From assembly GCA_028386065.3 (NCBI GenBank), contig JAKUCV010000366.1:186001-250000 (forward strand): DNA of 64,000 nt, given 5' to 3'. Shown here piece after piece: positions 1-10,872 of the stretch. Within the stretch, counting starts at the first letter, position 1; each line of letters opens with the position of its first letter. The translations under genes were made by a program, and so were the position numbers. The notes under the pieces are model-generated. The model was not told the DNA's origin and searched no databases. It saw only the letters and a list, made by a program, of their open reading frames with translations. The DNA is from Turnera subulata (Eukaryota; Streptophyta; Magnoliopsida; Malpighiales; Passifloraceae).

Positions 1-1286
1 AAATATGGCTTATTATATTTATTTGGGCTCTCTTGTTTATTCTTTACCCAATTTTAATGAGATGATTTATTTTTGGGTTAGAGATAAAATTATAGGCCCA
101 AGTTAATGGAACATAGATTCTCCGGAATCTAACTAGCCCATAAACACTATACTTGCAGACTAATTTTGGCTCTAATTTTCTTGAAAAATTAGAATCAAAT
201 TAACATTAAATTGGAAAAGGTGTTTTTGTTATCATTTTGCATAAAATGGGGACTTTAATGTGTATGAATCAGTTATGGGATAATTGGGAGGAGTAATAAT
301 CAAGAAAAGGAGTGATTCTGGGTTGATTACGCGGCCAGATCAAATCAGGGCAAAATTAGGGGGATTGGGGGCCGAAATTGGAAAGAACGAGTGAAACGCG
401 GCGTGCCAGGCAGTCATCAACCAATGACTACCATGCCTGGTGCCCATCCAGGTGATGACCGCTGGGCACGGCGGTCATGATGCCCAGGACTGCCCATATC
501 CCCTGATTTTATTTCTAATTTGATCCTACGCGGTTTTGGTCCAGATTTTTGGCCATAATCTTGATCATTAAGCAGATCCCGCCCCTAGGCTTCCCAGAAC
601 ACTATAAATAGGACCCTTCACTCATATTTCAAAGGACACACATTCTCTTTCACATACATACCCATAAGCTTTTAGTGCTTGGAGAAACTCTACTTCTCCA
701 AGCCTAGAAATACATTCTTAGGCAGAAACTCTAGAGGAATTTCGTGGGGAGCATCACCGATAGTCCAGGAAGGGTAGATCAAAAGGGGATTAACCATTAA
801 GCTTAGAGTGGCAAGAAGGTGGGTGGAGAAAGCAACCCAATTCAAGGAGCTAGAGGAGGACTACAAGAGATAACACTAAATCCCTTTTGGTGTGATTTTT
901 GCTGACCTCGGCCACTCGGGTGCGTAGGTAGTCTCAATTTCATAATGGGATGCAAGCCAAATCTTCTTCTTCTCCCCTTTCTTTATAATTTCTTTTTTTT
1001 TCACACTTGCACACTTGCACAAGGCATATATAAACTCTTCAACTGCACAAAGTTTCGATCCAACATGGATGGGTGCCTAACACCTTCCCATCCATGACGA
1101 ACCCCCGAATCCCATGTCTTTGGTTCGTCAAGACCAATTGCCTAAAAGAGTCATTCAAAAATTTTTTCCAAATTTTGTCCTTAACAAAATTTGGGTGGCC
1201 ACTCCATCAAAATGGGATTGACCCGAAGAAAACGGTGAAGAGGAATAAGTGAGGAGGCCCAATAAATTTTGGGTCGGGTCCTCACT
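1..1286 (+). repeat. Element A 5' LTR (left end outside window)
   Basis: Aligns with 26185-27460 through to the same terminal motif (gggtcgggtcctca). The first ~230 bp of the LTR lie outside the window. A GC-rich stretch of inverted GGCGGTCAT/ATGACCGCC-like words (about 400-490) precedes the TATA box. Related LTRs bound element B. Confidence 0.88.
603..610 (+). promoter_or_regulatory. TATA box of element A 5' LTR
   Basis: TATAAATA in the context cactataaatagg. The same context recurs at 26710, 31291 and 40611 in the other LTRs of this group, so it is the conserved LTR core promoter. Transcription would begin roughly 30 bp downstream. Confidence 0.75.
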
Positions 1287-1287
1287 G

Positions 1288-1306
1288 TTGACGACTCTGC
1301 TGGGGA
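1288..1306 (+). other. Primer-binding site, tRNA-Arg type, element A
   Basis: ttgacgactctgctgggga lies one base after the LTR and resembles the complement of a plant tRNA-Arg 3' end (TGGCGACTCCGCTGGGGA). B has an equivalent site at 32038. This primer type is characteristic of the Tat group. Confidence 0.75.
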
Positions 1307-2159
1307 AGTAGTGGGTTCAAGAAACTATGTGCAATCGTCGAGTCTTGTATGCCTTTTTATGTGTCATCATAAGTGCCTTGCATTCATGATGATTTATGTA
1401 AAGACTCTACTATAAGAGGGCGAGGGAATCTGAGCCCACTACAATGATTTCCTTAAGCGATAATGACTTGAGTGAACCCGTTTCTCGTTGCTTAGCAATG
1501 CTGGGGAATAATGGGCCTTGTACCTCATGCGATATCCATTATCACATGTGAGTAGGCCAAGCTATTCCCTAGCGGCAATCTTTTAGCCCCCAACCAGCTG
1601 CATACCCTGAGCATCTCATGCATGATGAATCAATATGTGGTATATGTGTTTTGTGTGATTATTGTTATGGATTCAAGTATATGTAAATAGAGTGTTTTTC
1701 TTTTGATAATCCAAAAAACCACAAAAAAATATAATAGAAAAGAGTATAGAAAAAAAAATATTTTAGCGGGACCGCCGTGTTAACTTTGCGCAGGGTGCTA
1801 TATGGCGTAATATGAATTGATGAGTCTAGTAAAGGAACCCTAGGTGAGTAAGTATACATGTTTAAGCCGATGTTGAATTTTTGATTTTTTTCTCCAATTG
1901 ACATATATGTTCAGTCGGTCTACCTTGTTCTAGGGAATTTACATTTGCATACATGGAGCACCTGCATTATATGTTGTTTCAAACCATAAAATACAAATTC
2001 GAGCCAGGGTCTCTCACTTTTTCAAATCCTCATCTTCTTGGGCCTGAGTCTTCAAAGAAGGAAAAAGGAAGAAATATTTTGAAATAATATGAAAAATGTT
2101 TTGTGAGTGTATTCCATCATGTTTTTAAAATAAGACAAAGCTTAAGTCTAGGATTCCCG
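1307..2159 (+). other. Untranslated leader of element A
   Basis: Noncoding. The first ~350 bp align with B's leader (from 32057), including the shared words gggcgagggaatc, ccttaagcgata and gaacccgtttctcg. A then has an A-rich segment (about 1690-1770) that B lacks. A leader shared by a gag-only and a pol-bearing element is where a packaging or dimerisation signal would be expected; that role is inference. Confidence 0.6.
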
Positions 2160-3393
2160 ATGACCATGAACCTTATCACAAGAGAATCGAACTTTCAGGA
2201 AACCATGGGTGACATGTACTTTAGTTGGAATGGGATGGTGAAGACATTAAGTGAGTCCGTGAACATGACCAAGGCAAGCAGGCAAGACACCGAGCGATTT
2301 GGTGTTGCAGAATTTTCACCAACTACCAAGGCTCGACTTTTTGAATTTGCACTTAAGAACATCGATCGGGAAGTTTTTGTGATCGGTCCGAGGAAGCAAG
2401 ATGATATGAAGTCCAACATTAATGGAGGGTATGTCGAAGTCAATAGAGGGAGAGTCCATATATCTCAAAGAAGACAGACAACAAATGCAAAAGGCAGATG
2501 AAAGGGTTGAAGACTTGAAGCGAAAGATGGTCACATTTTTGGGTCAAGAAAAGAGAAATAATGAGATGCCTGACATGGAAAAGTTCAAAGGGATCGGGTG
2601 CCCCATAACCCATCTAAAAACTTAGGTGAAGATGTTGCAGCCTTTTAGGATAGGGCGCGAGATGATGGCCCAATTGTTTCGCAGAACTTTGTCCGAAGCT
2701 GCCTTGAGATGGTTCATGACTTTTGATGAGAACCGAGTTTACCAATGGGAGGATATGTGCGAAGAGTTTGTGAAACAATACAACTACAACACTTAGGTGA
2801 ATGAAATCATGAGGGATCTTGAGACAACCAAGCAAGGTGCCCATGAAACACTTTCAGCCTTCATCTCAAGGTGGTGTAGCAAAGCCTCCTTGATGGTTAT
2901 TGGACCTATAGAGGAGGATTAAGTGCAAATGGTGATCAAGAACCTGCAGACAGTTTACTATGCCCACATGGTGGGTGGTTATTATGCCAACTTCAAGGCT
3001 TTGATTGGGGAAGGAATTCAATTGAAAGATGCCATAAGATGTGAAAGGGTCAAGGTCGATAGACATGCTCCACCTCAAGGGTACAATGGTAGAAGGACAA
3101 TTGAACTCAACAATATGGATGCACATGCACCACGTCTGGTCATCCCACGAAAGAGAAAGTTTACTCCATTGCCCATGCCCATTGGAGAAGTGTTCGAGCA
3201 GTGCATAATGGGTGGATCGTTGAAGCCTCTAGAGCCGAAACCATGTGCGAACCCCATGGTCTATCAAAACAAATATTGTGAGTATCACCAGACTCAAGGA
3301 AATACAGTTGACAACTGTAAAAGCTTGCGCCATGCCATTCAGAAGTTGATCGACAAGGGGTTATCGATATTGCCTACCATGCATAGATATTGA
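2160..3393 (+). pseudogene. gag: Broken Tat-like gag of element A
   Basis: Capsid/nucleocapsid polyprotein relic. An N-terminal part is read to 2501; a frameshift near 2430-2500 leads to the main frame. That frame holds the Retrotrans_gag signature (AALRWFMTFDENRVYQWEDM) and a C-terminal zinc-binding motif (YCEYHQTQGNTVDNC). In-frame stops lie at about 2623 (TAG), 2797 (TAG) and 2921 (TAA). B's gag matches it, for example at MPDMEKFKGIGCP and the zinc motif. No protease or RT follows, so this was the only product A could encode. The start codon is uncertain; ATGs near 2160 are plausible. Confidence 0.75.
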
Positions 3394-4828
3394 TTAGAAT
3401 TGAGAGTAGAGAATCTAAATTTTCATAAAGGATAATGGTTTATTCCCATTAGACTCACTTTATTTTCAAGCATTTTAATAAATGTAACTTTTAGTTCCTC
3501 TCAAGGAATAAAAATTTCATTCCCTCATCTTTGTTTGGCAAAGATTTCATGAAAGTCCATTGGCCCAATTTGAGAACCTTTCAAACGAACTATGAAGACC
3601 TGATTCTGTGGATGTAATCCTATCTTACCTAACATACATTTGACCAACCCCAACCAATTCCTAAACACTTACCCGCACTATCTTTTAAACATATATCCAT
3701 CTAGCCTAGCCTCCATGTCAACCTCGTCACATCCATTTGAACACGTGTCAAGAAATACTGCTCTTAAAAATGAGTTAAGCTTCACAAAAAAGTTCTGTCT
3801 AAATGCACCTGCTTAAAGGAGATGTCACCCTCCCAAAAATGAAATAAAGAAAAGAAGAATGGAAAAAGAGGGGGGCACCTTCCAAACCGCAATCACAAAA
3901 AATGATCTAGATGATAGCAAATGTATCCCCTTTCAAACAAAAAAAAAAAGGAGAAAACTAAGGAGAGGGAAGTGAACTTTGGTGCTTTAGTATTCATTCA
4001 TCAGCCATTCCCTGAAATTTGAAAGAAAGGAAGAAGTCAAAACGAAGAAGACAATTGTTCTCCCGTTACCTTTAGCTTTCCATCAAACACCCACTATCTT
4101 TAGCCCTCTACGAAACACCATCTTGTCAAACACTTCAAATTAAACACCACATCTACAGATACGTAGGTAACCTGGCAACGGGTCTGGTCTAATCGGTTCG
4201 TAGGTTGGTTCATTGGACAAGATTAGGGTTTATACTTAATATGCGACGAGGGTATTAAATGCTAGTTTTTTTAAAGTGTCGCCATTTTTATCAGAAGGGA
4301 TGTATCTGGACAGGAATGGGATTAGCTCCTGGATTGGTTGGTGCACTCAATATAGGTCGAGTTGATTCTCTCCCAACAAACTGGAATGCCAAGTATTGCG
4401 CCCTTATTCATTAGTAGAGTGGTTTGATAGATGGCTAGATCTTCTTGGTTATAGTCATTTAGTGGCACGATGGGTTCGATTGATGACTGCCTTGCTCCTC
4501 TTGCCAATTTTATTGTCTATCCAGTCCTCTGATGGAATTCCAAATGCACCATGCTCAAATGGCCCCGGTTTCTTCAAGCCTATTATGCTTGTATTTCTAT
4601 AAAGGCTCATGGTTGCTACTCCTTCAAAAAGAGAGAAAGAAAGAGAAAAAGGAAAAAAAAAAGGGAAAGGAAAAGAGTCCGCTAGGTTGAAAACCAGAAA
4701 GGGCGGCCTAGGCAAAAGTTAGGACAAGCTTGCTTGGTTGAAAACCCAAATGGGCGGCCTAGGCAAAAGTTAAGGCCAAAATGGGGTAGTAGCCAATGAC
4801 AACGAGGAAACTTTACATGTGTTAGATC
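3394..4828 (+). other. Noncoding post-gag region of element A
   Basis: No coding region could be supported. Gag is followed directly by sequence resembling the region after pol in B (actatgaagacctgattct), so pol is absent. A purine-rich stretch lies at 3835-3965. About 4270-4600 contains short opposing reading frames without recognisable family. A ~42-bp direct repeat with a shared core (gggcggcctaggcaaaagtt) lies at 4681-4722 and 4732-4774. Confidence 0.55.
4681..4774 (+). repeat. Two-copy ~42-bp direct repeat
   Basis: Copies at 4681-4722 and 4732-4774 share ggttgaaaac...gggcggcctaggcaaaagtt, separated by ~9 bp. It lies just upstream of the Tekay-like insertion. Confidence 0.8.
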
Positions 4829-4833
4829 ATCTT
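4829..4833 (+). repeat. Target-site duplication ATCTT (left) of X'
   Basis: ATCTT directly abuts the left terminus; the identical right copy is 8186-8190. Five bp is the normal duplication length for LTR elements and shows that these ends were joined by integrase. Confidence 0.85.
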
Positions 4834-4910
4834 TGAAATGCCCGTATCCCAAATTGTTCAATATAATTAATTAAAAGGATAATTTGGGATACGGGTGTTT
4901 CAGTTGGTAG
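4834..4910. repeat. 77-bp imperfect palindrome at the left end of X'
   Basis: gaaatgcccgtatcccaaatt at the left is mirrored by its near reverse complement ending gggatacgggtgtttc at 4910. The left arm is an LTR end in minus sense, the right arm an LTR end in plus sense. Confidence 0.85.
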
Positions 4911-6401
4911 CGGAGCAGGCTGTAAATTCTTTTGGGATGTGATATGTTTTGTGCTCTTAAGTGCATGAGTCTGCTCCTTTTTGAGTCGGTTGTTGCATTG
5001 TCTTATGCATTCATGTAGTGAGATTTTCTATGGATCCGGTGGAGCACACGCACCTGCTAAGGGACGGAGCAACCCAGTATTTTTGTCCAATGACATGTTT
5101 GCCCTTACAGCTTAGGCTATGACAAAGTTTATTTTGTGGTATATCCACTGATCTATTAGAGTCGGTGTAGACTCTTGATTCTTTGTTTATGTTTCTTGTC
5201 TATGTGGAACTGGCCAATACAAGTAAGAACCATCGGTCTGATTTGGATGTTGCATCTATCAAGTGATGATCTGACGTGATTCTTATAGATATGATTCTTG
5301 TGATCTTGGTGATCATGTTTATTGTGGATATGACCTTTGTGATCTTGGTGTCTATGTTATTTGTGGTCTAGATACCTAAGCTTGAGGATTTTCGTTTTAC
5401 TTGTGAATTATTATATGGATTAAATCTTGTTCGGAGTTCGAGCTGATAACTTTTGAAATTAATTTGAGGTTGATCTAATGGTATACTTGGGAAAAAATTT
5501 TTAATGATACTTGAGGTAATTAACCTTGTTGAGATTTGAGTTATTAATGGTGATTGTAATAAAAAGGTTTTGAACACGAATCTTTGTTGAGGTTATAGTT
5601 CATGTGCTGGATGAGGATGTCGGAAGTATATTTACATTGAGCTTTGATTTTGAGGTGATCTCGGGAATTGCAAAACAAATGCTAGTTAGCTAATCATCTG
5701 ATGAGAGATACAGTGATGTTTTAAGTTCTTTGACGAAGAAACTTTGATGTTCATGTTAGTATGGCTTGGGGAATAGATTCATGAGTATGAGTTATGAAAG
5801 GATGTTTGGGTCTTGAGGAATCCAAGTTATAGAAGTATAATTATGATATTTCGGTAATGATTGAGTTCTAGTGCCTAATGGTATGTTCCAGGAGTTATAC
5901 AATTTTGGCTAGAATTGGTGAGAGAGGGAAATGCTTTGAGATTTGGAGCATGAAATGGATTATGGATTTTCGGTCCTAAGTTTTTCGAAATACGAATGGT
6001 GATCTTGTTATTTAATAACAATTTTTGAGTTCTGATAGTTGAGGGTATGCTTAATGGAGCAAAAGTTTTGGGTATATTTACTTGAAGAAAGTATCAATGA
6101 TGATAATGAAACGGATTTTAGATTCTGATATTATTAATGTTGGTCACGGTTAGAAAAAACTCTTGGGTTAATGATTGATCTTATACTCTACGGATCATGT
6201 TTGACTAAAGTCGATGATTGACTTGGTATATCGGAATTCTTGCTTTGAAATGTGATTGATGGACATGATGGTTCTACTTGGTAGTTTCGGCCAACGGTAC
6301 TTTGATACCGGGAAATACTTGTTTGGGTTAGTTAAGCATTTGGCTGCTTGACTTGTTATGTAAATTTCGAAGACGAAATTTTGTTAAGTGGGGTAGAACT
6401 A
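4911..6401 (+). other. Noncoding interior of X', including primer-site-like start
   Basis: Begins with ttggtagcggagcagg, resembling the tRNA-Met primer complement (TGGTATCAGAGC), and ends with aaatttcgaagacgaaatt followed by a G-rich tract (gtggggtagaac), the usual Tekay/Del boundary before the 3' LTR. About 1.5 kb matches the reverse complement of X's interior (21248-22868), with X' lacking a segment. A 30-codon ATG frame (5030-5122, starting MDPVEHTHLLRDGATQ) has a shorter counterpart in X; coding is doubtful. Confidence 0.7.
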
Positions 6402-6739
6402 TAACGCCCCGAATTTTTGGTATCTAATTTTTATGGATTTTTTTAATTTTTTATTTACTTTTTTTCCAATTTTACCCTCGAGAAATTCTGAAATTTTTTG
6501 CCAAAAAAACTATTATTATTATTATTAATTTATTTTCCTTGAAAATGTTTTATTACATTAGAATTAACTCTAAGTCGGTTTCTTTAGGAACGATTGGAGT
6601 TCCGGGGTAAAACAAAGTGTATATAGTAGTTTTATTAAAGCTACGTAGATTTGGGAGTGTCAAGGCTTTAAACTCAAAGGAAGCTTGCGCTTTGACTAGG
6701 TCATATGAGCGCGTTGACCTGAGAAGCTGGGAAAGGTGA

Positions 6740-6777
6740 AACGACGTCGTTTTGCTAGCCAAAACGACGCCGTTTTG
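6740..6777 (+). promoter_or_regulatory. ACGT-core palindromes upstream of the X' TATA box
   Basis: Two consecutive imperfect palindromes, aaacgacgtcgttttg and caaaacgacgccgttttg, lie 30-70 bp upstream of the TATA box. Versions of the second occur in both X LTRs (20890-20917, 25716-25743). ACGT-core palindromes are bZIP-type sites; occupancy is inference. Confidence 0.55.
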
Positions 6778-6807
6778 TGTACGGCCGAATCCTAGGGTTC
6801 CCCTAGG

Positions 6808-6815
6808 TATATAAA
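6808..6815 (+). promoter_or_regulatory. TATA box of X' LTR
   Basis: TATATAAA in the context aggtatataaacgcc, followed ~20 bp later by a CT-rich transcript start region. Confidence 0.6.
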
Positions 6816-8146
6816 CGCCATTCCTTCTCTCTCTTCTTTTTTTTGTCTTTTCTTTTCTCTTCCGATGGCTCACCCTCACTCCCCACGATACTGCAACTGT
6901 CACCCCTTTCGCCACTTCCATCTTTCTTTTCTCTCTTTTCTCTCTCGCGAGCGACCATCACCATCAGCTTTTTTTTTCTTCTCGTGCCGTCGTTTTGCCT
7001 CACCACCGCTACTACCCCGTTGCAGGAGGAGGACAGGCTTGTACGAGGCTTGTCGCTGCCGAGCTCATGTGATGGGTAAGTCACTGGTCGCTTTCCCTTT
7101 CTTCTCCTCTACCCTTGGCATCATTGGGTCAGATTTACTAATCGGGTTCCCCTTATTTATTTTGGTGGCTGGTATGTGCGGTTGTTGTGATGCTTGGCGA
7201 GGTGGTCACTGGTGTGCTTTTGCGCGGTGGTCAAGGCGGCGGTGGATTCGCGTTGTTGGGTCGTTGGTGATTTGTTGTTGCTGGTGAGGGGGCTTGTGGT
7301 TTCGGTGGAGGATTCGGGTTCTTTGGTTTTAGGCTCGGGCAAAACCATCCTAATGGGTAATGACCGAATATATCATCTTTTTGTGTAACTTGTGTTGAGT
7401 TGTCTTAGTTATAACTATTTTGGGTTTTTGCTTGTTTGAATCTGTAATAATTAATCGATTTCCAGCATGCTTTGATCCCGATATGAAACTGGTCGGTAAG
7501 TTGTTTATATCCTGTTCATGAACCGATTGCTTAGTCAATAGAACATGTGTTCATATATTGGTCTATGTAGGTTAAACCACAACACGTGGGATTCTTCCTC
7601 TCAAAGTTTATTACAGATAATCAAACCTTGGTGAAGCAACGATGACATGTTGTAGATTTCCACCTAGTCATGGTAGTGCGTGTCATGTGGGTTGCTAAGT
7701 TGTTAGCTTTTAAAGCAATGCATTACTAATGATTGGAAGTTCTTGAGTATAAATGGTTGTTGGGGAATTTAATTGATAGTTGATCATCATGTTGTATTTT
7801 AACGGTAGGTGGCATTATGGATTAGCGTTGTGGAATATTAAACATGCTATTTGGTGGACTGATTTCTTAAGTAGTTTCCAGTTTTTTATTGAGGTTATTA
7901 AATCTTTGATTGAAGATCCATGGTAAGTTACGATTTTGGTTTGGGTCTGATTCAAAATAAATTGGTAATAGCCTACTGAGTAAGGTTTTACATCTATTAC
8001 AGAACGCTTTTAGATTTTTATATAGTTTTTATAAAAAGGATCCTTAAGGACAGTGATATAATTAATGTTCTTGGTCCTAGGGGAATCAAACCTTATGTGC
8101 AAATAGTAAAATATAAAACATGATTGTTTGATTGTTGAGTTCTTGT

Positions 8147-8185
8147 TAAAAAAAAAATTAAATACCAAAAATTCGGGCCGTTACA
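8147..8185 (-). repeat. Inverted LTR terminus at right end of X'
   Basis: The reverse complement reads tgtaacggcccgaatttt, matching the LTR start at 6402, so the two form an inverted pair about 1.75 kb apart. It is followed directly by the duplication ATCTT (8186-8190). Confidence 0.85.
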
Positions 8186-8904
8186 ATCTTGCTCCGACAC
8201 TCCTCAAAGCACAAATTGCTCATTGAAGGTAGATCATTTAGTTGGCCATGCACGGTCAACTGGCCACGTCGCCACCACCTATTTTCGAGGGACATCTACT
8301 CACTTTGCCTTGGTTAATTCACCATCTATCTGAACTTTTAAAAAAGGACTGCTCACCGCTATGGTCCTAACTAAAATTTGAAGTGAATGTGTTCCTAGTC
8401 ATTAGGAATCCTTCTCTTTGAAGCTTTTATATTTTTATGGAATAACTCGCTTTTCCTCAAATTGCTCGAATGATTTTCAAAGCTCATGCATCATATTAGG
8501 GGCATTTGCATCCAAACACACCAGGTAGGAGTTGAGTGCACTTGCATTCAAGAAACAAACATGTCACGTAGGGTTAGGAACCACTTGCACCCGAGGAGAA
8601 AAGAGAGAGAAAAGAGAAAAAGATGAGGGGGAAGTCAAGAGGAAAAATCGAGAGAGAAAAAAAAGAGAAGAAGAGAAAAATATGTCATAAGCACATGCAT
8701 CTGAAAGCAAACATGTAGAAGTTAGGGGCATCCTCATGCATTGAAAAGATAAACACATTGTAGATATGCTCATACATCACTTACATGTAGAACAAGAATT
8801 CCTTGATAAGGTAGGCTTGATTGAGGATAAATGATCAACAAAAGTGACAACATCATAAATTCGTCACTCTATGTAGACTTACATTTCCTAGGATTGATGA
8901 CTGG
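8186..8904 (+). other. Element A tail, first part, no gene
   Basis: Resumes A after the X' insertion. A purine-rich block (8580-8680) is present. No coding region is supported. Confidence 0.5.
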
Positions 8905-10245
8905 AGGGGCATGACACGCCTGAATCTTTATATGACTTTGTTTGTAGAAAAGATAGGCATGTCATGCCTACACCCAAGAAGTAGACTTTACTATCACCCA
9001 CAAACTCTAGGGGCACGTCATACCCCGATTCTCATTAGGATGATTTTTTGATTAGTCAAGTCAAAGTTACATGATGTGTGCATCACACTGCAAATTGATT
9101 GTTGGTTTTAAAGGTAGTCGAGTCGATTTTGTAGATATACACTATGGGCATGTCATGCTCCCGTTCTTTTTGTTTTGTCGTGTCAAATATTGGTGGTTTT
9201 TGTGGGCATGTTACGCCCCCGTTGCATTCAATTTTTGATGCGTCGAGTTGATTTATACAAGGGGCATGATACACCCCAAGTTTTGATGATTTTTGGAAAA
9301 GCGCATTATGCTTTGGTCTTGTTTAAATTTGAAAATATCCAATTGGGCAATGCCATGCCCCATCCTTTTTGTTGAATTGTTTTGATTTCCAAGCTGCATT
9401 TTAAGGGACGTTTCATGACCTAAGTAGAGTTGATTTTTTCCTTGAGAAGTTGTGGAGTCGATTTACACACAAGGGGCATGACACGCCCCGAGTTTTGATG
9501 ATCTTCTGAAAAGGGCATGCTCTGCCTCGACACTTATTTTGTTGAAGTTGATTCCAATGTAATTGAGCCAATTTTTCTGGGCCCTGTCTTGCCCTAAGCC
9601 TTTGATATTTTTCTAGTAAAGATAGATGCATACACTAAGGGTAGGACATAACCATGTCATGAGAGTGATTCTTGATTGTGGGCAGGGAATGACCCAATGT
9701 GATTAGTTGATTTAATGACTCTGAGTCTATGGGTAATGGCATGACGTGCCCGAGTCAGAGTTGAGTGATATTTTTAAGGGCATGGCGGGCCCTAATACTT
9801 TTTATGAAAACATACAAGGGGCATGTTAACCCATTATGATTCATCGTTCTTCCCGAGGGCACCGGGGGGCCTAATCAACTTTGGGTCGGGTTCTCACACC
9901 AACCTTTTTGTGGAATGATGTGAGAGGTACGACAGACCCACTTTTAAATTTGAAATAAGGGGCATGCTACCCCATGATTTGAGTTGAACTTTTTTGGGGC
10001 ATGCTATCGCATTTTGCTTGAGATGATTTTCCGGGAAATGCTACCCCATTCGTTTTGAGATTTGATTTGAGACTTCGGGGCGTGCTCCCCCATTCGATTT
10101 GAGGTGTGAAATTTTCGGGGCGTGCTTCCCCAGTTGATTTGAGAATTGATTTGAGTTTTCGGGGGTGTGCTCTCCCATTTAAGTTGATATGATTTTTCTG
10201 GACATGCTACCCCATTAGAGTTGATCTTAGGGCATGGCATATGCC
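8905..10245 (+). repeat. Degenerate array of GGGGCATG...CATGCCCC hairpin words
   Basis: About 25 units at irregular 35-80 bp spacing, each carrying a short imperfect inverted repeat of the form ggggcatg-n-catgcccc (for example near 8906, 9012, 9147, 9204, 9261, 9474, 9960, 10078, 10117). Spacers are diverged and T-rich; in the last third they repeat gatttgagattgatttgag. No coding function is apparent. The word AGGGGCAT also forms A's polypurine tract. Confidence 0.75.
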
Positions 10246-10319
10246 TTAAGGTGGGACAGCCTATGATTTTTAAACTATGAGATAGAAGAGATGGAAATTT
10301 CCCAAAAGAGGAGATAAAT

Positions 10320-10640
10320 CCTTTAAGAAAGTAGGCGATGCCGAAATCACCCCCATGGAGGAGCTAAATCCCTAGTTAACTGAGGATTAGATGATTCTTC
10401 GTGTTAACTCCGCGACAGATGAGATGATTCTATCGGACCTCAGACATAAAACCAAGAAAGTAGACGATGCCGAAATCACCCCCAGGGAGGAGCAAAATCC
10501 CTAGTTAGCAAATATGAGATGATTCTTTGTTGATGACCTGATAGATGAGATGATTCTACCATAATCACAGGATGAGATGATTCCCGTGAACCGAGGGCCA
10601 GTCCCTCACCTTCGAGATGAGATGATTCCTGAAATGGAGC
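10320..10640 (+). repeat. Short direct repeats with GATGAGATGATTC words
   Basis: A ~55-bp unit (aagaaagtaggcgatgccga...gaggagctaaatcc) occurs at 10325-10380 and again at 10457-10510. The word gatgagatgattc recurs at about 10419, 10508, 10545, 10572 and 10616. The same word occurs in B's tail (39589-39672). Confidence 0.75.
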
Positions 10641-10738
10641 ATGTGATGCTCCAACCTTTGGCAATACACAACTTGCATCAATCATTTAAATTTGGTTGTT
10701 CCTTTCTTACGTTGTTTCATCATTAATTACTAAGGACT

Positions 10739-10755
10739 CATCAACGAGGGGCATC
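10739..10755 (+). other. Polypurine tract of element A
   Basis: catcaacgaggggcatc immediately precedes the 3' LTR start (tatgaacatcc) and matches B's atcaacaagaggcttc in the same place. It would prime plus-strand synthesis. Confidence 0.6.
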
Positions 10756-10872
10756 TATGAACATCCAAATTTGACCCATGAATATTCTACTAAATTAGAT
10801 TTTTAACATATTTGAACTTTGGGATTAGTGAGAAGATTTAATCTTGGGGTTAAGATATATTTGGAATTTATT
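10756..10872 (+). repeat. Element A 3' LTR, left part
   Basis: tatgaacatccaaatttgac matches B's LTR start (tgtgaacacctaaatttgac), with the initial TG altered. It breaks at 10872 where X begins and resumes at 26072. Confidence 0.82.

Larger units (their letters stand above)
6402..8146 (+). repeat. LTR of X' (+ sense)
   Basis: Starts tataacgccccgaat (TG changed to TA) after the polypurine tract and follows the start of X's LTRs, including the AAAACGACGCCGTTTT palindrome. Telo-box-like TAGGGTT (6794) and a TATA box follow, then a pyrimidine-rich leader. The LTR runs into the inverted terminus at about 8147. Short reading frames near 6840-7290 are low complexity and judged non-genic. Confidence 0.7.
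4834..8185. mobile_element. Tekay-like noncoding LTR element with inverted body (X')
   Basis: Insertion bounded by an exact 5-bp duplication ATCTT (4829-4833 and 8186-8190). The outer termini are a minus-sense LTR end (tgaaatgcccgtatccc) and a minus-sense LTR start (attcgggccgttaca). Everything between reads in the + sense: LTR end to 4910, primer-site-like sequence, noncoding interior, polypurine tract, then an LTR from 6402. The body therefore appears inverted relative to its own ends, and most of the left LTR is missing. The family match is X (10873-26071). No coding capacity. Confidence 0.75.

Noticed and set aside
4270..4620. Opposing short frames in A's post-gag region
   Set aside because: No recognisable family in either strand; could not be linked to the antisense ORF of B.
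6843..7388. Overlapping frames in the X' LTR suggesting a host gene
   Set aside because: They overlap on both strands and follow pyrimidine-rich LTR leader; no domain or shared frame with X LTRs.
8905..10245. CRISPR-like or satellite array
   Set aside because: Repeats are degenerate, irregularly spaced and lie inside a plant retrotransposon; neither identical repeats nor uniform spacers exist.
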